From assembly GCA_937899905.1 (NCBI GenBank), contig CALCCF010000106.1:1-51745 (forward strand): 51,745 nt of DNA, in the 5' to 3' direction. The translations under genes and the position numbers were made by a program. Origin of the DNA: an uncultured Phycisphaeraceae bacterium. GTDB lineage: Bacteria; Planctomycetota; Phycisphaerae; Phycisphaerales; UBA1924. This document shows, in pieces, positions 1-9,329 of the stretch. Position 1 is the stretch's first letter. Every line of letters starts with the position of its first letter. Under the pieces are notes generated by a model. It was not told the origin of the DNA. It worked only from the letters and a program-made list of their open reading frames with translations, and did not search any database.

Positions 1-146
1 TTGTGTTCTTTCCTTTTCTTTGGCGGGGGGGGCCCCTCTGTATTCCCTTTTGGTGTAAATTATCGGGGCCCCCTCCGTTTATCGGTGGGGCCCGCGGCTT
101 GGTTCGAGGTCGATCGAGCCGTCTGTGCGGCTGGAACGCTTGGGGC
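1..146. other. Window-edge non-coding stretch
   Basis: No gene is supported here. It is the 3' flank of the metalloprotease gene. It holds a G-rich homopolymer run (about positions 25-32) and complementary arms at 28-36 and 65-73 that could pair over nine bases, but there is no T-tract on the minus strand, so I do not call a terminator. Confidence 0.4.
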
Positions 147-2849
147 TCAGCAGCCGGCAGAGAACTCGTTCTGGAAGGCCAGGAAGTCGAAGATGTTCAG
201 CTCGCCGTTGTCGTCGAAGTCTGCGCGGAGGTCGCCAGCACCGAACAGGTTCTGGAACTCGAGGAAGTCGAAGATGTTCAGCTCGCCGTTGCCGTCAAGG
301 TCGGCCCGGCAGACCGGATCGCCGGCGACGATGACGCGGAAGGCGTCCAGGCCGGCCTCGGTGACCGAGTCGTTGGGGTTGTCGGTGGCGCTGAAGCGGA
401 CGCGGAACTGGTCGGTGATGTCGACGACGTCCGACACACGCAGGGCCGCGGTGACCCAGCCTTCGGGCGTGTCGGCAACGTTCTCGGCGAGCGACCAGGT
501 CGAGCCACCGTCATCGGAGAACTCGATCCGCAGGCGGTCGGCATCGACGTCATCGTTGCGGAACCAGCGGGCGTACGAGATGAGTGCGTCGTCGTAGGTC
601 GACAGGTCGTACACCGGGCTCAGCAGGCGGGTTGGGCCGCCATCGACGTCGGTGTTGCCGGCGTCGGGATCGGTGAAGAAGCCCGCGCCCGAGCCGTCGA
701 AGTCGGTGGGCGGATCCTCGCTGCGATCGTCGCCGGCACCCTGGGGAACGCCACGCTCCCACGCACCGGCCTCGAGGGCCTCGTTCTGGACGGTCCAGCC
801 CGGGGCGGACTCGAAGTCGAGGCTGACGATCACTTCGCCGACGAGCACCGGGAAGCCGCCGTCGGACGGGACGCGAACGGTGTCGCCCGTGTCGGCCTCG
901 GCGGTGATGAAGTACGCGAGGTCGGTCAGGCCAACCTGGCCGGGGATCGTGCCGACGAATTCATCGCCGTCGGCTGTCAGCGGCACGAGTTGGGTCGAGC
1001 CATCGATGATCAGGCCGAGCTGCTGCGAATCGGGCACCAGGCCAGCCGACGACTCGCTGATGGTGACGCGGACCTCGGCGCTCTCGCCGGGCAGGAGCTC
1101 CGACGGGGCGTCGACGACGCTGATGCTCAGCAGGGCGAGCTCGGGGCAGTCGATGCCGTGGCGAGCGAAGGCCGCGCAGATGTCGTCGTAGTTGGGCGTG
1201 CCATTGCCGAGGATGCCGTCATCGTCGTCGACGGTGAGCACCTCGATGGCGGTCCAGGGGCCGGCCGAATCGAGGCCGCGGCCGCCGGTGGTGATGATCG
1301 TCCAGGCAACGAACAGGTCACGCGCAACTTCGAGGCCGGGAGCCGAGCCGATCGTGTCGCCGATGTTCAGGCGGATCCAGCGCCACGAGCCGCCGACGAT
1401 CTGGCCGCACGTGTGGATGGCGCCCGAGGAGCAGGGGAACTGCTGGCGGGCGGCTTCGGGGTTGCGGACCGGGCCGCCGCCGAAGAACTGCTCGCCGACG
1501 ATGCCGGTGTCGTACAAGGCCAAGGCGACGGCGTCGCTGTAGCCCTCACCGAAGGCGCCCTGCGCCAGGCCGAGGCGGTTGACGATGAAGTGGCCGTACT
1601 CGTGGGCCACGACGGTCGAGAACGCGGTGTTCACGCAGCCGCCGCCGGCGGTAAAGAAGTTGATCGACAGGTCGCCGCCGCTGAAGAACGCGTTGCAGTT
1701 GTCGTTGAGGTTGACGTTGGCGGGCGTCTGGCGAGCGATGGCCGTGAAGCCGGGTGCGCGCGTGATCATGAAGTCGAAGGTCAGGTTCGTGTGCAGGAAC
1801 GCGTTTACCTGCGCTGTGGTGAACTGGCTCGGGCTGGTGTTGAAGAGGAGATCGGCCGGGCCGGGAGGCGTCACGACGACGCTGGCACTCAGCTCGGGGC
1901 CCTGTACATCGTTGATGCGGACGTAGGGGCCGACGAGGTCGCCCTCGACCGTGACCGGGCTCGTGCCCGAGTGCGAGATCGTGAACTCGCCGTTCAGGTC
2001 AGACGTGGCGCTGCCGCCGCCCTGCAGGAACACCTGGAGCAGCGGGAGTCGCTGGGTGGTCGGCGGGTTGCTGGCGATGTCGGGCAGCGTGCCAGGGGTC
2101 GCGTTGCCGCTTGTGGTGCCGTCGACGTCCTGGTGGTGGATGACCGACTTAACGGCGATCTGCTCGCCGGTCTCGGCGTCGACGAAGACCTCGTACGCCT
2201 CGGCCACCTGCGGGAACATCGGATGCTCGTTGGTCACGCGCCACGCCGGGCGGACCTCATTGGCGGCCTCGCCATCGGCGCCGTGGTAGTAGGCCACGAG
2301 CTCGGGCTCGCCGTAGTTCTTGAAGTTCGCGAAACGGAAGTCATTGCGAACGCTCGCGACGGCCGCGTCGCCGGCGACGAACACGTCATCACTGAGATCG
2401 CCGGGAAGGTCCTGAGCCAGGTTGCCGGCGGCGTAGACCACGGCGTGGTCGAAGCCGCGATCGAGCACCAAGATGCGAGCCATGCCGAGATGGACGGGCA
2501 GGCCGTCGATCTCTTGGTCGTACATGAAGGCGGTAAAGCGGCCGTCACGCAGCGTGGTGGTGTCGGCCAGAGTCAGCGTGATGTCGCCCTTGCCGAACTC
2601 GTCGGCGTGCTGGGCGATGAAGTCGGCGGCGGCCTGCTCGGCCGTTGCGCCTGTGGTCATCGGCACGCCGTAGAACATCTCGACGCCGCGGCTACCGGTG
2701 TAGGTCTGCACGCCCTCGTAGAGGTCTTGGACGCTCAGTCCTCCGGTGGCCGTGTCACCGGCCAACGCCGATGATGCGGTCAACGCGGACAGTCCGACGC
2801 ACAGGCCTGCGGCACGCAGCAGGTTGGTGTTACTCGTAATTCCTCGCAC
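147..2849 (-). CDS. Secreted M36/thermolysin-like zinc metalloprotease with GC-type dockerin
   Basis: Predicted exported endopeptidase of 900 residues. The signal peptide (LLRAAGLCVGLSALTASSALA) is followed by an FTP/PepSY-like propeptide (about 35-140), then the zinc site HEYGH at about H416-H420 with the third ligand in GEGYSD (about E435), which fits the M36/M4 gluzincin group. Residues about 690-850 form a jelly-roll-like domain (YARWFRNDD, SDDGGSTW). The C-terminus carries two dockerin-like EF-hand repeats (DLDGNGELNIFDF, DFDDNGELNIFDF) and ends in Gly-Cys. I chose a GTG start at 2849 because GGGGAGGA lies just upstream and the signal peptide follows; the longer frame to 2900 adds 17 residues unlike an export signal. 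Exact peptidase family (M36 versus M4-like) is inferred. Confidence 0.88.
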   Translation of the reverse strand: MRGITSNTNLLRAAGLCVGLSALTASSALAGDTATGGLSVQDLYEGVQTYTGSRGVEMFYGVPMTTGATAEQAAADFIAQHADEFGKGDITLTLADTTTLRDGRFTAFMYDQEIDGLPVHLGMARILVLDRGFDHAVVYAAGNLAQDLPGDLSDDVFVAGDAAVASVRNDFRFANFKNYGEPELVAYYHGADGEAANEVRPAWRVTNEHPMFPQVAEAYEVFVDAETGEQIAVKSVIHHQDVDGTTSGNATPGTLPDIASNPPTTQRLPLLQVFLQGGGSATSDLNGEFTISHSGTSPVTVEGDLVGPYVRINDVQGPELSASVVVTPPGPADLLFNTSPSQFTTAQVNAFLHTNLTFDFMITRAPGFTAIARQTPANVNLNDNCNAFFSGGDLSINFFTAGGGCVNTAFSTVVAHEYGHFIVNRLGLAQGAFGEGYSDAVALALYDTGIVGEQFFGGGPVRNPEAARQQFPCSSGAIHTCGQIVGGSWRWIRLNIGDTIGSAPGLEVARDLFVAWTIITTGGRGLDSAGPWTAIEVLTVDDDDGILGNGTPNYDDICAAFARHGIDCPELALLSISVVDAPSELLPGESAEVRVTISESSAGLVPDSQQLGLIIDGSTQLVPLTADGDEFVGTIPGQVGLTDLAYFITAEADTGDTVRVPSDGGFPVLVGEVIVSLDFESAPGWTVQNEALEAGAWERGVPQGAGDDRSEDPPTDFDGSGAGFFTDPDAGNTDVDGGPTRLLSPVYDLSTYDDALISYARWFRNDDVDADRLRIEFSDDGGSTWSLAENVADTPEGWVTAALRVSDVVDITDQFRVRFSATDNPNDSVTEAGLDAFRVIVAGDPVCRADLDGNGELNIFDFLEFQNLFGAGDLRADFDDNGELNIFDFLAFQNEFSAGC

Positions 2850-2872
2850 GGGATCCTCCCCTGGTATTCGAA

Positions 2873-2934
2873 TGTGTCTGCACACAGGAAATCGTGACAT
2901 TGGTCGCGTCCCGGTCGCATGCCTTGCGACCGGG
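2873..2934 (-). promoter_or_regulatory. Tandem hairpins in the metalloprotease 5' leader
   Basis: A perfect stem (CCCGGTCGC at 2910-2918 with GCGACCGGG at 2926-2934) lies exactly 60 bases upstream of the chosen GTG. A smaller stem (TGTGT/ACACA, 2873-2886) sits 23 bases closer to the gene. The subtilase leader has the same arrangement with different stem sequences. Role unknown: RNA stability, attenuation or a protein site are possible. Confidence 0.4.
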
Positions 2935-3198
2935 TCGAAACCTCTCGCGATACACAGGCCGCGGGCAGCGGCTCGAGATCGACGGTGCTACAAGCCGTAT
3001 TACCCGCCAAAAGCTCGGCGCGTTACTTGCACAACATGCTCCGGGACGGGCCGATGGGCCAGCATCGGAGCATGCCAGCGTATTCCGCAAGATGCGCCGC
3101 GACGGTTCCAACGATCGCACGGGTGCGAAGTCACAGGAGTTCCCGAACTTCGGATTGCCCTAAGTTATTAGCACGAACTTTCATTCTCACGACCCATA

Positions 3199-3231
3199 AG
3201 AAAAAAGGGCCACCCTCCTCGGATGGCCCTT
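3199..3231 (-). terminator. Rho-independent terminator of the subtilase gene
   Basis: Read on the minus strand, an 8-bp perfect stem AAGGGCCA/TGGCCCTT (arms 3224-3231 and 3205-3212, 11-base loop) is followed by a run of six or more T. It lies about 60 bases after the stop of the S8 protease gene. Confidence 0.85.
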
Positions 3232-3289
3232 CGCGTCATCGACCCCCTCCCGCCGGAACGGGCGAGGCGTCGATAAGGTGTTCGTGGCG

Positions 3290-6200
3290 TTAGCAGCCAG
3301 CGGAGAACAGGTTCTGGAACTCCAGGAAGTCGAAGACATCCAGGACGCCGTTGCCGTCAAAGTCGGCCGCGAGGTCGCCGGCGTCGAACGCGGTCTGGAA
3401 CGCCAGGAAGTCGAACAGCGTGAGCTCGCCGTCACCGTCGAGGTCGGCCGGGCAACCGCCGGTCGCATCGCAGCGGAAGCCGAGGATGCTCAGGGCATCG
3501 AGGCCAGCCTCTGTGCGCGAGTCGTTTGGCGAGTCGCCGACCGTGAAGCGCAGCTGCACCTGGTCGGTGAGGCCGACAACGTCGGACACCTGGATCACTT
3601 GCTCGGACCACGCCTCGCCACCGGCGGCATGGTCAACCTCTTCGAGGACCGACCACGAAGCACCACCGTCATCGGAGATCTCGATGAGCAGTCGATCTTC
3701 ATCGGCGATACCAGCCCTTTGGTCGTCGTTGGTGAACCAGCGGGCATAACGCAGCTCGACGTCATCGGGGGCACCCGACAGTTCGAACAGGGGCGACGTC
3801 AGGATAGTCGGACCGAGGTCGACGTCTTCGCCACTGGCCGCGCCCGTCATGAACGCTTGGCCGGAGCCATCAAAGTCGTCCTCGGGAACCTCGCCGCGGC
3901 GGGCTTCTCCCGAACCGGCGTAGTCCTCGGGCGAGGCAAGCTCCCAATCGCCCTGGAGGGCGCCGGGGTCGACGCTCCAGCCCACGCTGGTCTCGAAGTC
4001 GAACTCGGCGAAGCTGAGATCCTCGCCGACGCGATCGACGGCGAACGGGCTGTCCGCGCCGAGCGCTGGCAGGGTCGCGATCGTACCGCCGTCACCGGTC
4101 ACCTCGAAGTAGAAGGCCGGGCTGGTGCCGCACGTGGTCTCGGGCAGGTCGAAGGTCCAGGTGTCGCCGCTGGCGACCATGTCGGCCTGGGTGAAGCCCG
4201 AGCCGGTCATGTCGTAGAAGATCTGCGGGGCGCCGACGAGCATCTCGTCGCCCTCGATGACCTCGGCCTCAACGGCGATGCTGGTGCCAGGGAGGACGAT
4301 CTCCGGCACGTCGCTCAGGATCGCGATGCCGATGGACGGGGTGACGCCGGCGGCGACGAGCGAGTAGACCGCGTCGAGGCCGGGCGTGGCGGGGTTGCCA
4401 TCCTGGTTGATCTCGTCGGCGATGATCTCGACGACCCACACGCCGCCCTCGGGCGAGTCGATGAGCACGTTCTCGACCGTGTCGACGTCGTTGGCCGAGC
4501 CACCGGGCGTGGAGAAGTTGCCGTTGGTCAGGCCGTTGTTGCCCCAGTACACGTCGCCGGTGGGCGAGGTGACCTTGAGGGTCAGGTCGTTGATGCGGTG
4601 CTTGGTGGCCGAGGTCGTGCCGCTGGGATCGCGGTAGACCATGGTGATCCGCAGATCGGGCTCGTCGCCGGCGACGTTGAGCTGGTACTGCGTCACCGCA
4701 AGCGGCTCGATGGGTTCGTTGGCATCGACGATGAAGAATCGCTCGCGCTCGTCGTACAGCTTGCCAACATCCGCGAGGCCCCAGCCCTGACGCATGCGGT
4801 TCTTGTCATCGGAGGGGCTCGCGAAGTCGTACTGCAGCGCGGTGTTGACCATCATGGCCTTGGCCGTGCTGGAAACAGGACGGTTCTCGAAGACCGTGCC
4901 GCCTGGAACCGGAGCGGTGCCAAAGACGTCCTCGCTCCACATCTGGTAGAACAGGCCGACGTGGCCGGCGGTGATGGGCGTGGCGCCGGAGGTGCCGCCG
5001 AACTGCGTGTACGACGACGATCCGCCGGTCGTTGCCGCGATGGTCGAGTCGTAGAAGTGGGCGAGATCGGGCTTGATGCGGCCGTCTTGCGCGGGACCGG
5101 TGCTACCGGCCGAGCCGCCGTGGCGGTCGTCGCTGCGATCAACGGTGTTCTGGTGGTTGATGCCACCAATAGACATGATGTTCTTGGCCCAGGCCTGCGG
5201 ACGGCTGGGCGTGCTGCCCGAGTTCGACTGGCTTTGCAGGATGGTGATGTTGTGGTCGAACAGGATATCATCCATCTCGGCCGACACGGTCGTGTAGTCC
5301 GTGGTGCGCGGTGCGCCCCAGCTGTTGGTCTGGAAGACGGCACGATACGGGCCGCTCGGATCGACCAGGCGGGCGGTGTGCGCGTAGCGATCACCCAGCG
5401 AGCCGTAGTCGGCCATGATGGACTGCTCGGCGTCGGGCAGGAAGCCGCGAGCCTGCGGGTTCACACCCGGCGCGAAGACGATGCTGAACACGGCGGTACC
5501 GTGCGACTGCGAGTCGACGGAGCCGTGCAGCAGCGGCGCGGGGTCCATGCCGCTGAATTCCTGGTGGCCCAGGAACAAGCCGCTGTCCATGACCTCGGCG
5601 CGAACGCCCTGGCCGGAGAAGCCGGCCACGCTCTCGACGTAGTTGGCGCCGCCGATGATGCGGGCCAGATCGACGTCGAGCTCGGGCTCGCCGCGGTGGT
5701 CCATGAAGAGCACGTCGCTGCGCTGGGCGATTTCGAGCACCTGGGCGTCGGTGAGCCACGCCTCAAGGCGGCCAACGGGCTCGGACTCGAGGTCGACACG
5801 CACGCCCATCTCGCCAACCTGCTGCGAGAGGCCGGCCAGAGAGCCGTTGCCGCGACGGAGCGTCTGGATGGAGTAGCGCTGCGTGAACGAGTCGCTGAAC
5901 GAGCCCAGCGTCAGGCGCTGGATCTCGGGCTCATCGAGCTTGTACGCGGGGTGGTACTCGCCCACCCACCGCACGAACGGCAGGGCACGCACGGCGTCGA
6001 TCATGCCGGGATCGATCGTGATGATCTGGGCCTGGTCCGGCAGGAAGCGCTCGACCGTGCCGCCGAGGCGGCCGATCGCATCGCCGTATGCCTCGAGCGG
6101 CTGGCTGATGTACTGCACGATGAACGCGCTGCTCTCGGGGACGGCCTGCAGCTCGGCCGGCACGCCCGGAATGAACGCGGCAGGGTCGAACTCGGCGTAG

Positions 6201-6439
6201 CGCAGCATGATGGTGCCGCGCTGCTCGACCACGCGCTGGACGCGCTGACCGTCGAGGCTGATGGCGACCATCGGCTGGCCGGCGTCGACCCACGTCCGCA
6301 CGAAGCCATCGCCGACCGGAACCGTCTGGGTCTGGGTGGGCTGGGCCAGTGACTGGGAAGCCACGGCGAGCCCGCTACTGGCCAGCAGCATCGCCGCCGA
6401 CGCGGCCACGACCGAAATCCGACTCTTACCACGCTGCAT
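3290..6439 (-). CDS. Secreted S8 subtilisin-like protease with GC-type dockerin
   Basis: Predicted exported serine endopeptidase of 1049 residues. The catalytic triad is visible as D285 (EVMDSG), H313 (QSHGTAV) and S484 (GGTSGATP). A signal peptide (about 1-33, ending SQSLAQ) is followed by a long N-terminal region (about 40-265) that may act as propeptide. After the protease domain there is a P-domain-like/beta region, then a jelly-roll domain (YARWFTNDD, SDDGGASW) and two dockerin-like repeats (DLDGDGELTLFDF, DFDGNGVLDVFDF) ending AGC; these last modules match those of the neighbouring metalloprotease. I start at ATG 6439, preceded by AAGAAGAGGA, rather than at 6580, because the signal peptide begins there. 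Monocistronic: its own terminator follows. Confidence 0.92.
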   Translation of the reverse strand: MQRGKSRISVVAASAAMLLASSGLAVASQSLAQPTQTQTVPVGDGFVRTWVDAGQPMVAISLDGQRVQRVVEQRGTIMLRYAEFDPAAFIPGVPAELQAVPESSAFIVQYISQPLEAYGDAIGRLGGTVERFLPDQAQIITIDPGMIDAVRALPFVRWVGEYHPAYKLDEPEIQRLTLGSFSDSFTQRYSIQTLRRGNGSLAGLSQQVGEMGVRVDLESEPVGRLEAWLTDAQVLEIAQRSDVLFMDHRGEPELDVDLARIIGGANYVESVAGFSGQGVRAEVMDSGLFLGHQEFSGMDPAPLLHGSVDSQSHGTAVFSIVFAPGVNPQARGFLPDAEQSIMADYGSLGDRYAHTARLVDPSGPYRAVFQTNSWGAPRTTDYTTVSAEMDDILFDHNITILQSQSNSGSTPSRPQAWAKNIMSIGGINHQNTVDRSDDRHGGSAGSTGPAQDGRIKPDLAHFYDSTIAATTGGSSSYTQFGGTSGATPITAGHVGLFYQMWSEDVFGTAPVPGGTVFENRPVSSTAKAMMVNTALQYDFASPSDDKNRMRQGWGLADVGKLYDERERFFIVDANEPIEPLAVTQYQLNVAGDEPDLRITMVYRDPSGTTSATKHRINDLTLKVTSPTGDVYWGNNGLTNGNFSTPGGSANDVDTVENVLIDSPEGGVWVVEIIADEINQDGNPATPGLDAVYSLVAAGVTPSIGIAILSDVPEIVLPGTSIAVEAEVIEGDEMLVGAPQIFYDMTGSGFTQADMVASGDTWTFDLPETTCGTSPAFYFEVTGDGGTIATLPALGADSPFAVDRVGEDLSFAEFDFETSVGWSVDPGALQGDWELASPEDYAGSGEARRGEVPEDDFDGSGQAFMTGAASGEDVDLGPTILTSPLFELSGAPDDVELRYARWFTNDDQRAGIADEDRLLIEISDDGGASWSVLEEVDHAAGGEAWSEQVIQVSDVVGLTDQVQLRFTVGDSPNDSRTEAGLDALSILGFRCDATGGCPADLDGDGELTLFDFLAFQTAFDAGDLAADFDGNGVLDVFDFLEFQNLFSAGC

Positions 6440-6824
6440 ATCGTCGTCCTCTTCTTGCAGGCTATTCGGGATAGCCCGGATTACACCCCATTGTGCAGGG
6501 CGGCGTCGAGCAACACGACGCCGCACGAACACGCCTACGACCGGCTTAGCGGGTGCGTAACTGTCTCGTACGATTCTCAATCATGCGCACGCCGAGCCGG
6601 GCAACAAGCCGACAGCCCAGGCATTCGACCCGAGGATCCCTTTGGAGGCCGCAAGAGGACCGAGAACTGGGCATTTCTGGATTCTGATTGGATCGACCAG
6701 ATATCGTGAGCCACCATCTCATCCACACAATTCCGTGGCGGAAACCTCGGGCAAACCCTGAACTTTGAGAGGCCAATGGGCCACGGGCTCACGAGCCTCG
6801 AACACCGCTTCTACCTCAGCGAGA
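6440..6824. other. Intergenic region between S8 protease and PTS operon
   Basis: 385 bases without a supported gene. It contains the subtilase leader hairpins (6460-6524). The 3' end of the PTS operon has a short GGCTC/GAGCC hairpin around 6785-6797 on the minus strand but no T-run, so I do not call it a terminator. Small open frames here look like chance. Confidence 0.5.
6460..6524 (-). promoter_or_regulatory. Tandem hairpins in the subtilase 5' leader
   Basis: A perfect 9-bp stem (GCGGCGTCG at 6500-6508 with CGACGCCGC at 6516-6524, 7-base loop) ends exactly 60 bases before the ATG. A second stem GGCTAT/ATAGCC (6460-6476) lies 23 bases nearer the gene. The geometry repeats that of the metalloprotease leader although the stem sequences differ. 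Confidence 0.4.
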
Positions 6825-9329
6825 TTACGAGTTGGATGATCCCAGGCCCAGCTCGTCTTGCAGGATGGCTCCGAGCGCGGGCGCTTCCGTGCACGCCTGA
6901 AGCTTCTGACGAAACTCGTCGTGCACCAAGCGCCGTGCGAGCGTCGCGAAGATCTTGAGGTGTGCCGCGCGCCCACCACCCGCAGCCTCACCGTCGGGCA
7001 CGGCCAAGAGCAGCACCGTGTGCACGGGCTTGCCATCCATGGACTCCCACTCGACGGGCTCGGCCAGCCTCACGGCCGCGAGCGTCGGCCAACGGACCGA
7101 CGGGCTCTTGCAGTGCGGCACGGCGAACCCATGCCCGAGCCCGGTTGAATACGTCGCCTCGCGAGCCCAGACGGCTTCCTCAAGCTCTCGCGGCGCATCG
7201 GTGCGACCGGCGACGGCGAGCAGATCGACCGCCGCCTTGATCGCCTCCGCCTTGCTGGCGGCAGCCACCCCGACGTCAACGCACTCCGGATCGATCACGC
7301 TCGGCGCGGCGAGCTCGGATCGCCACGCGAACGAGCCCAGCAGCTCACGCACCGCATCGGCAGAGTCCAACTCGCACGCCTCGTCGAGGAGTTGTCGGCA
7401 CCGCAACGCATCGGCCTCGCGAACGGCGAGCTTGACGGCGGCGAACTCGTTCGGCCCCGCGCTGACCTCATCAACGCCCAATCCGAGCATCAGCGGCACA
7501 TTGCTGGGGCGTCCACCCATCTCGCCGCACACGCCAACCCAGAGCCCAGAGGCGCGCGTGTCATCCACGATCCGTCGGAGCGCACGCAAGAACGTCGGCT
7601 GCAGCTCATCGCACATGCTCGACACGCCGGGATTGCCGCGATCGGCCGCCATCCAGTACTGGCAGAGGTCGTTCGTGCCGATGCTGACGAAGTCGGCGTG
7701 CTCGGCGAAGCGATCGATCGAGAGCGCGACCGCGGGCACCTCGACCATCATGCCCACGTGCGCGTCCTCGCTCACCTGCCGAACGCGATCGCGAAACCAA
7801 GCCATCTCGGATACGGTGGCGACCATGGGGGCCATGATCTTCAGTGGCCGACCGGCAGCCGCGGCGACCATCGCGCGGATCTGGGTGTCGAGCAGGTCGG
7901 AGTACCGCTCGTAGAGGCGGATACCACGGACGCCGAGGAATGGGTTGGCCTCGCTGGGCAGGCGCATGTACGGCGCGGGCTTGTCTCCGCCGATGTCGAA
8001 CGTGCGAAAGATCACGGGCTTGCCGCCCGCCGCATCGAGCACGCTGGAGTAGATCTCGCGTTGGTCCTCCTCGCGCGGAGCCGAGTCGCGTTCCAAGTAG
8101 AGCGATTCGGTGCGATACAGCCCGACACCATCGGCCCCATCCTCGATCGCGCGTGCGACATCGGCGGCATCCACCGCGGTGACGCCGACTTCCAGCGCGG
8201 CGCCATCGGAGGTTGTCGCGGGCGCACGCACGATCGGCAGGACGCGCGCTTGGCGACGCGACCGCACACGGCCTTCTTGGGTGTAGAACCGGCGAACCTC
8301 GTCGTTGATCGGAGTGATCGCGAAGCCACCGTCTCCATCGACGATCGAGGGCTCGCCGGACCTGGCGGTGCTCGACGCGCCGGAGACCTCGATGATGCAC
8401 GGCACGCCCATGCCGCGCGCAAGGATCACGGTGTGCGAAGTGTGGCCCACGCCGCCGAGCACGAGGCCCTTCAGGCAACGGCGATCGAATCCCAGCAGCT
8501 GGCTGGGCGTGAGCATGTCGGCAAACACGACGGAATCACCCGTCAGCGCCGGACAAGCCGACTGAAGCCCTCCGGGAACGAGCACCTCGATGACCTGCAT
8601 GGCGATGTCGGCAACATCGACGGCTCGCTCTCGCACGTACGCGCTCTTCGCCTCGCGGAGCAAGGCAGCGAGGTGCTCGGCGGCCTCGGCCACCGCGACG
8701 ACCGCAGGCTTGCCGTCCTGGAGTCGCTGCTCGATGGCCTCACGCAGTGCGGGATCGTGCGCGATCTGGGCGTGCGCTCTGAGGAGTGCTGCCTCTGCGC
8801 CATAAGCCATCTCGGCGCGCCGCTCCAATCCATCCTGCACGCGTAGGAGCGCGCTGCGCAACTCGTTCCGTTTGACCTCCATCCCAAGATCCGCCCGATC
8901 GAGCGTCTCGGCCGGGATCGTCAGGCCACCAACGCATATGGCCGAACCCAGACCGCAGCCTCCGCACACGCCAACGCCGGGGATGTGCAGGGCGCCAAGC
9001 TCGCGGAGGACCGGCGGCACTCGACAGGCCGAGGCCACAGGCTGCGCTGGCTCATCGTCTTCGAGCCCGACATCGATGGCAGCCCGGATCGCGGCGAGCG
9101 CGGCTGTGGCATCTGTGCCCAAAGCTGAAATGACGAACTCGTCGTTCTGTTGGACGTCGAGGCCGACAACGGACAGGACGCTGCGGAGGTTTGCGCGAGT
9201 GCCGTCGGCTCGGCGGATCGAGATTTCGGAGACAAAGTCGCCTGCGATCTCGGCGAGCCTGCTCGCAGGCCGCGCGTGCAGGCCGTGGGGCAAGCCGCAA
9301 ACGAAACGGTGCTCGACCGCGTCAGCCAT
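6825..9329 (-). CDS. PTS multiphosphoryl transfer protein, HPr-EI-EIIA(Fru)
   Basis: An 834-residue cytoplasmic fusion that would carry phosphate from PEP to EIIB. HPr comes first (about 1-95, active His18 in GLHARPAS), then Enzyme I (about 105-660, phospho-His299 in GGVGHTSHT, PEP-site CGEMGG near C601, RTESLYLERD), then a fructose/mannitol-type EIIA (about 680-830, active His739 in GFAVPH). All three active residues are present. The ATG follows the stop of the EIIB gene directly (TGAATG), so the two are translationally coupled. The classical FruB/FPr fusions place EIIA first; here it is last. It is the third gene of the operon IIC-IIB-MTP. No 1-phosphofructokinase gene is in the window, so fructose as substrate is inferred from EIIA/EIIB type only. 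Confidence 0.93.
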   Translation of the reverse strand: MADAVEHRFVCGLPHGLHARPASRLAEIAGDFVSEISIRRADGTRANLRSVLSVVGLDVQQNDEFVISALGTDATAALAAIRAAIDVGLEDDEPAQPVASACRVPPVLRELGALHIPGVGVCGGCGLGSAICVGGLTIPAETLDRADLGMEVKRNELRSALLRVQDGLERRAEMAYGAEAALLRAHAQIAHDPALREAIEQRLQDGKPAVVAVAEAAEHLAALLREAKSAYVRERAVDVADIAMQVIEVLVPGGLQSACPALTGDSVVFADMLTPSQLLGFDRRCLKGLVLGGVGHTSHTVILARGMGVPCIIEVSGASSTARSGEPSIVDGDGGFAITPINDEVRRFYTQEGRVRSRRQARVLPIVRAPATTSDGAALEVGVTAVDAADVARAIEDGADGVGLYRTESLYLERDSAPREEDQREIYSSVLDAAGGKPVIFRTFDIGGDKPAPYMRLPSEANPFLGVRGIRLYERYSDLLDTQIRAMVAAAAGRPLKIMAPMVATVSEMAWFRDRVRQVSEDAHVGMMVEVPAVALSIDRFAEHADFVSIGTNDLCQYWMAADRGNPGVSSMCDELQPTFLRALRRIVDDTRASGLWVGVCGEMGGRPSNVPLMLGLGVDEVSAGPNEFAAVKLAVREADALRCRQLLDEACELDSADAVRELLGSFAWRSELAAPSVIDPECVDVGVAAASKAEAIKAAVDLLAVAGRTDAPRELEEAVWAREATYSTGLGHGFAVPHCKSPSVRWPTLAAVRLAEPVEWESMDGKPVHTVLLLAVPDGEAAGGGRAAHLKIFATLARRLVHDEFRQKLQACTEAPALGAILQDELGLGSSNS

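Larger units (their letters stand above)
2850..3289. other. Intergenic region between the two protease genes
   Basis: About 440 bases without a gene. It contains the leader hairpins of the metalloprotease (2873-2934) and the terminator of the subtilase (3199-3231). Between 2935 and 3198 I see no convincing sigma-70 promoter, although the minus strand carries a TAATAC near 2995-3005 without a matching -35. Short open frames here have no recognisable content. Confidence 0.5.

Noticed and set aside
28-73. Hairpin at the window edge as terminator of the metalloprotease gene
   Set aside because: Complementary arms exist but the loop is long and no T-run follows on the minus strand; a G homopolymer at the edge could also be sequence-quality noise.
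3-2774. 923-codon open frame on the plus strand
   Set aside because: It is the antisense of the metalloprotease gene, whose frame shows signal peptide, HEXXH site and dockerin repeats. High GC gives few stops on the opposite strand.
3278-6352. 1024-codon open frame on the plus strand
   Set aside because: Antisense of the subtilase gene, which has an intact triad and domain order. The plus-strand product is low-complexity Asp/Val/Arg/Gly.
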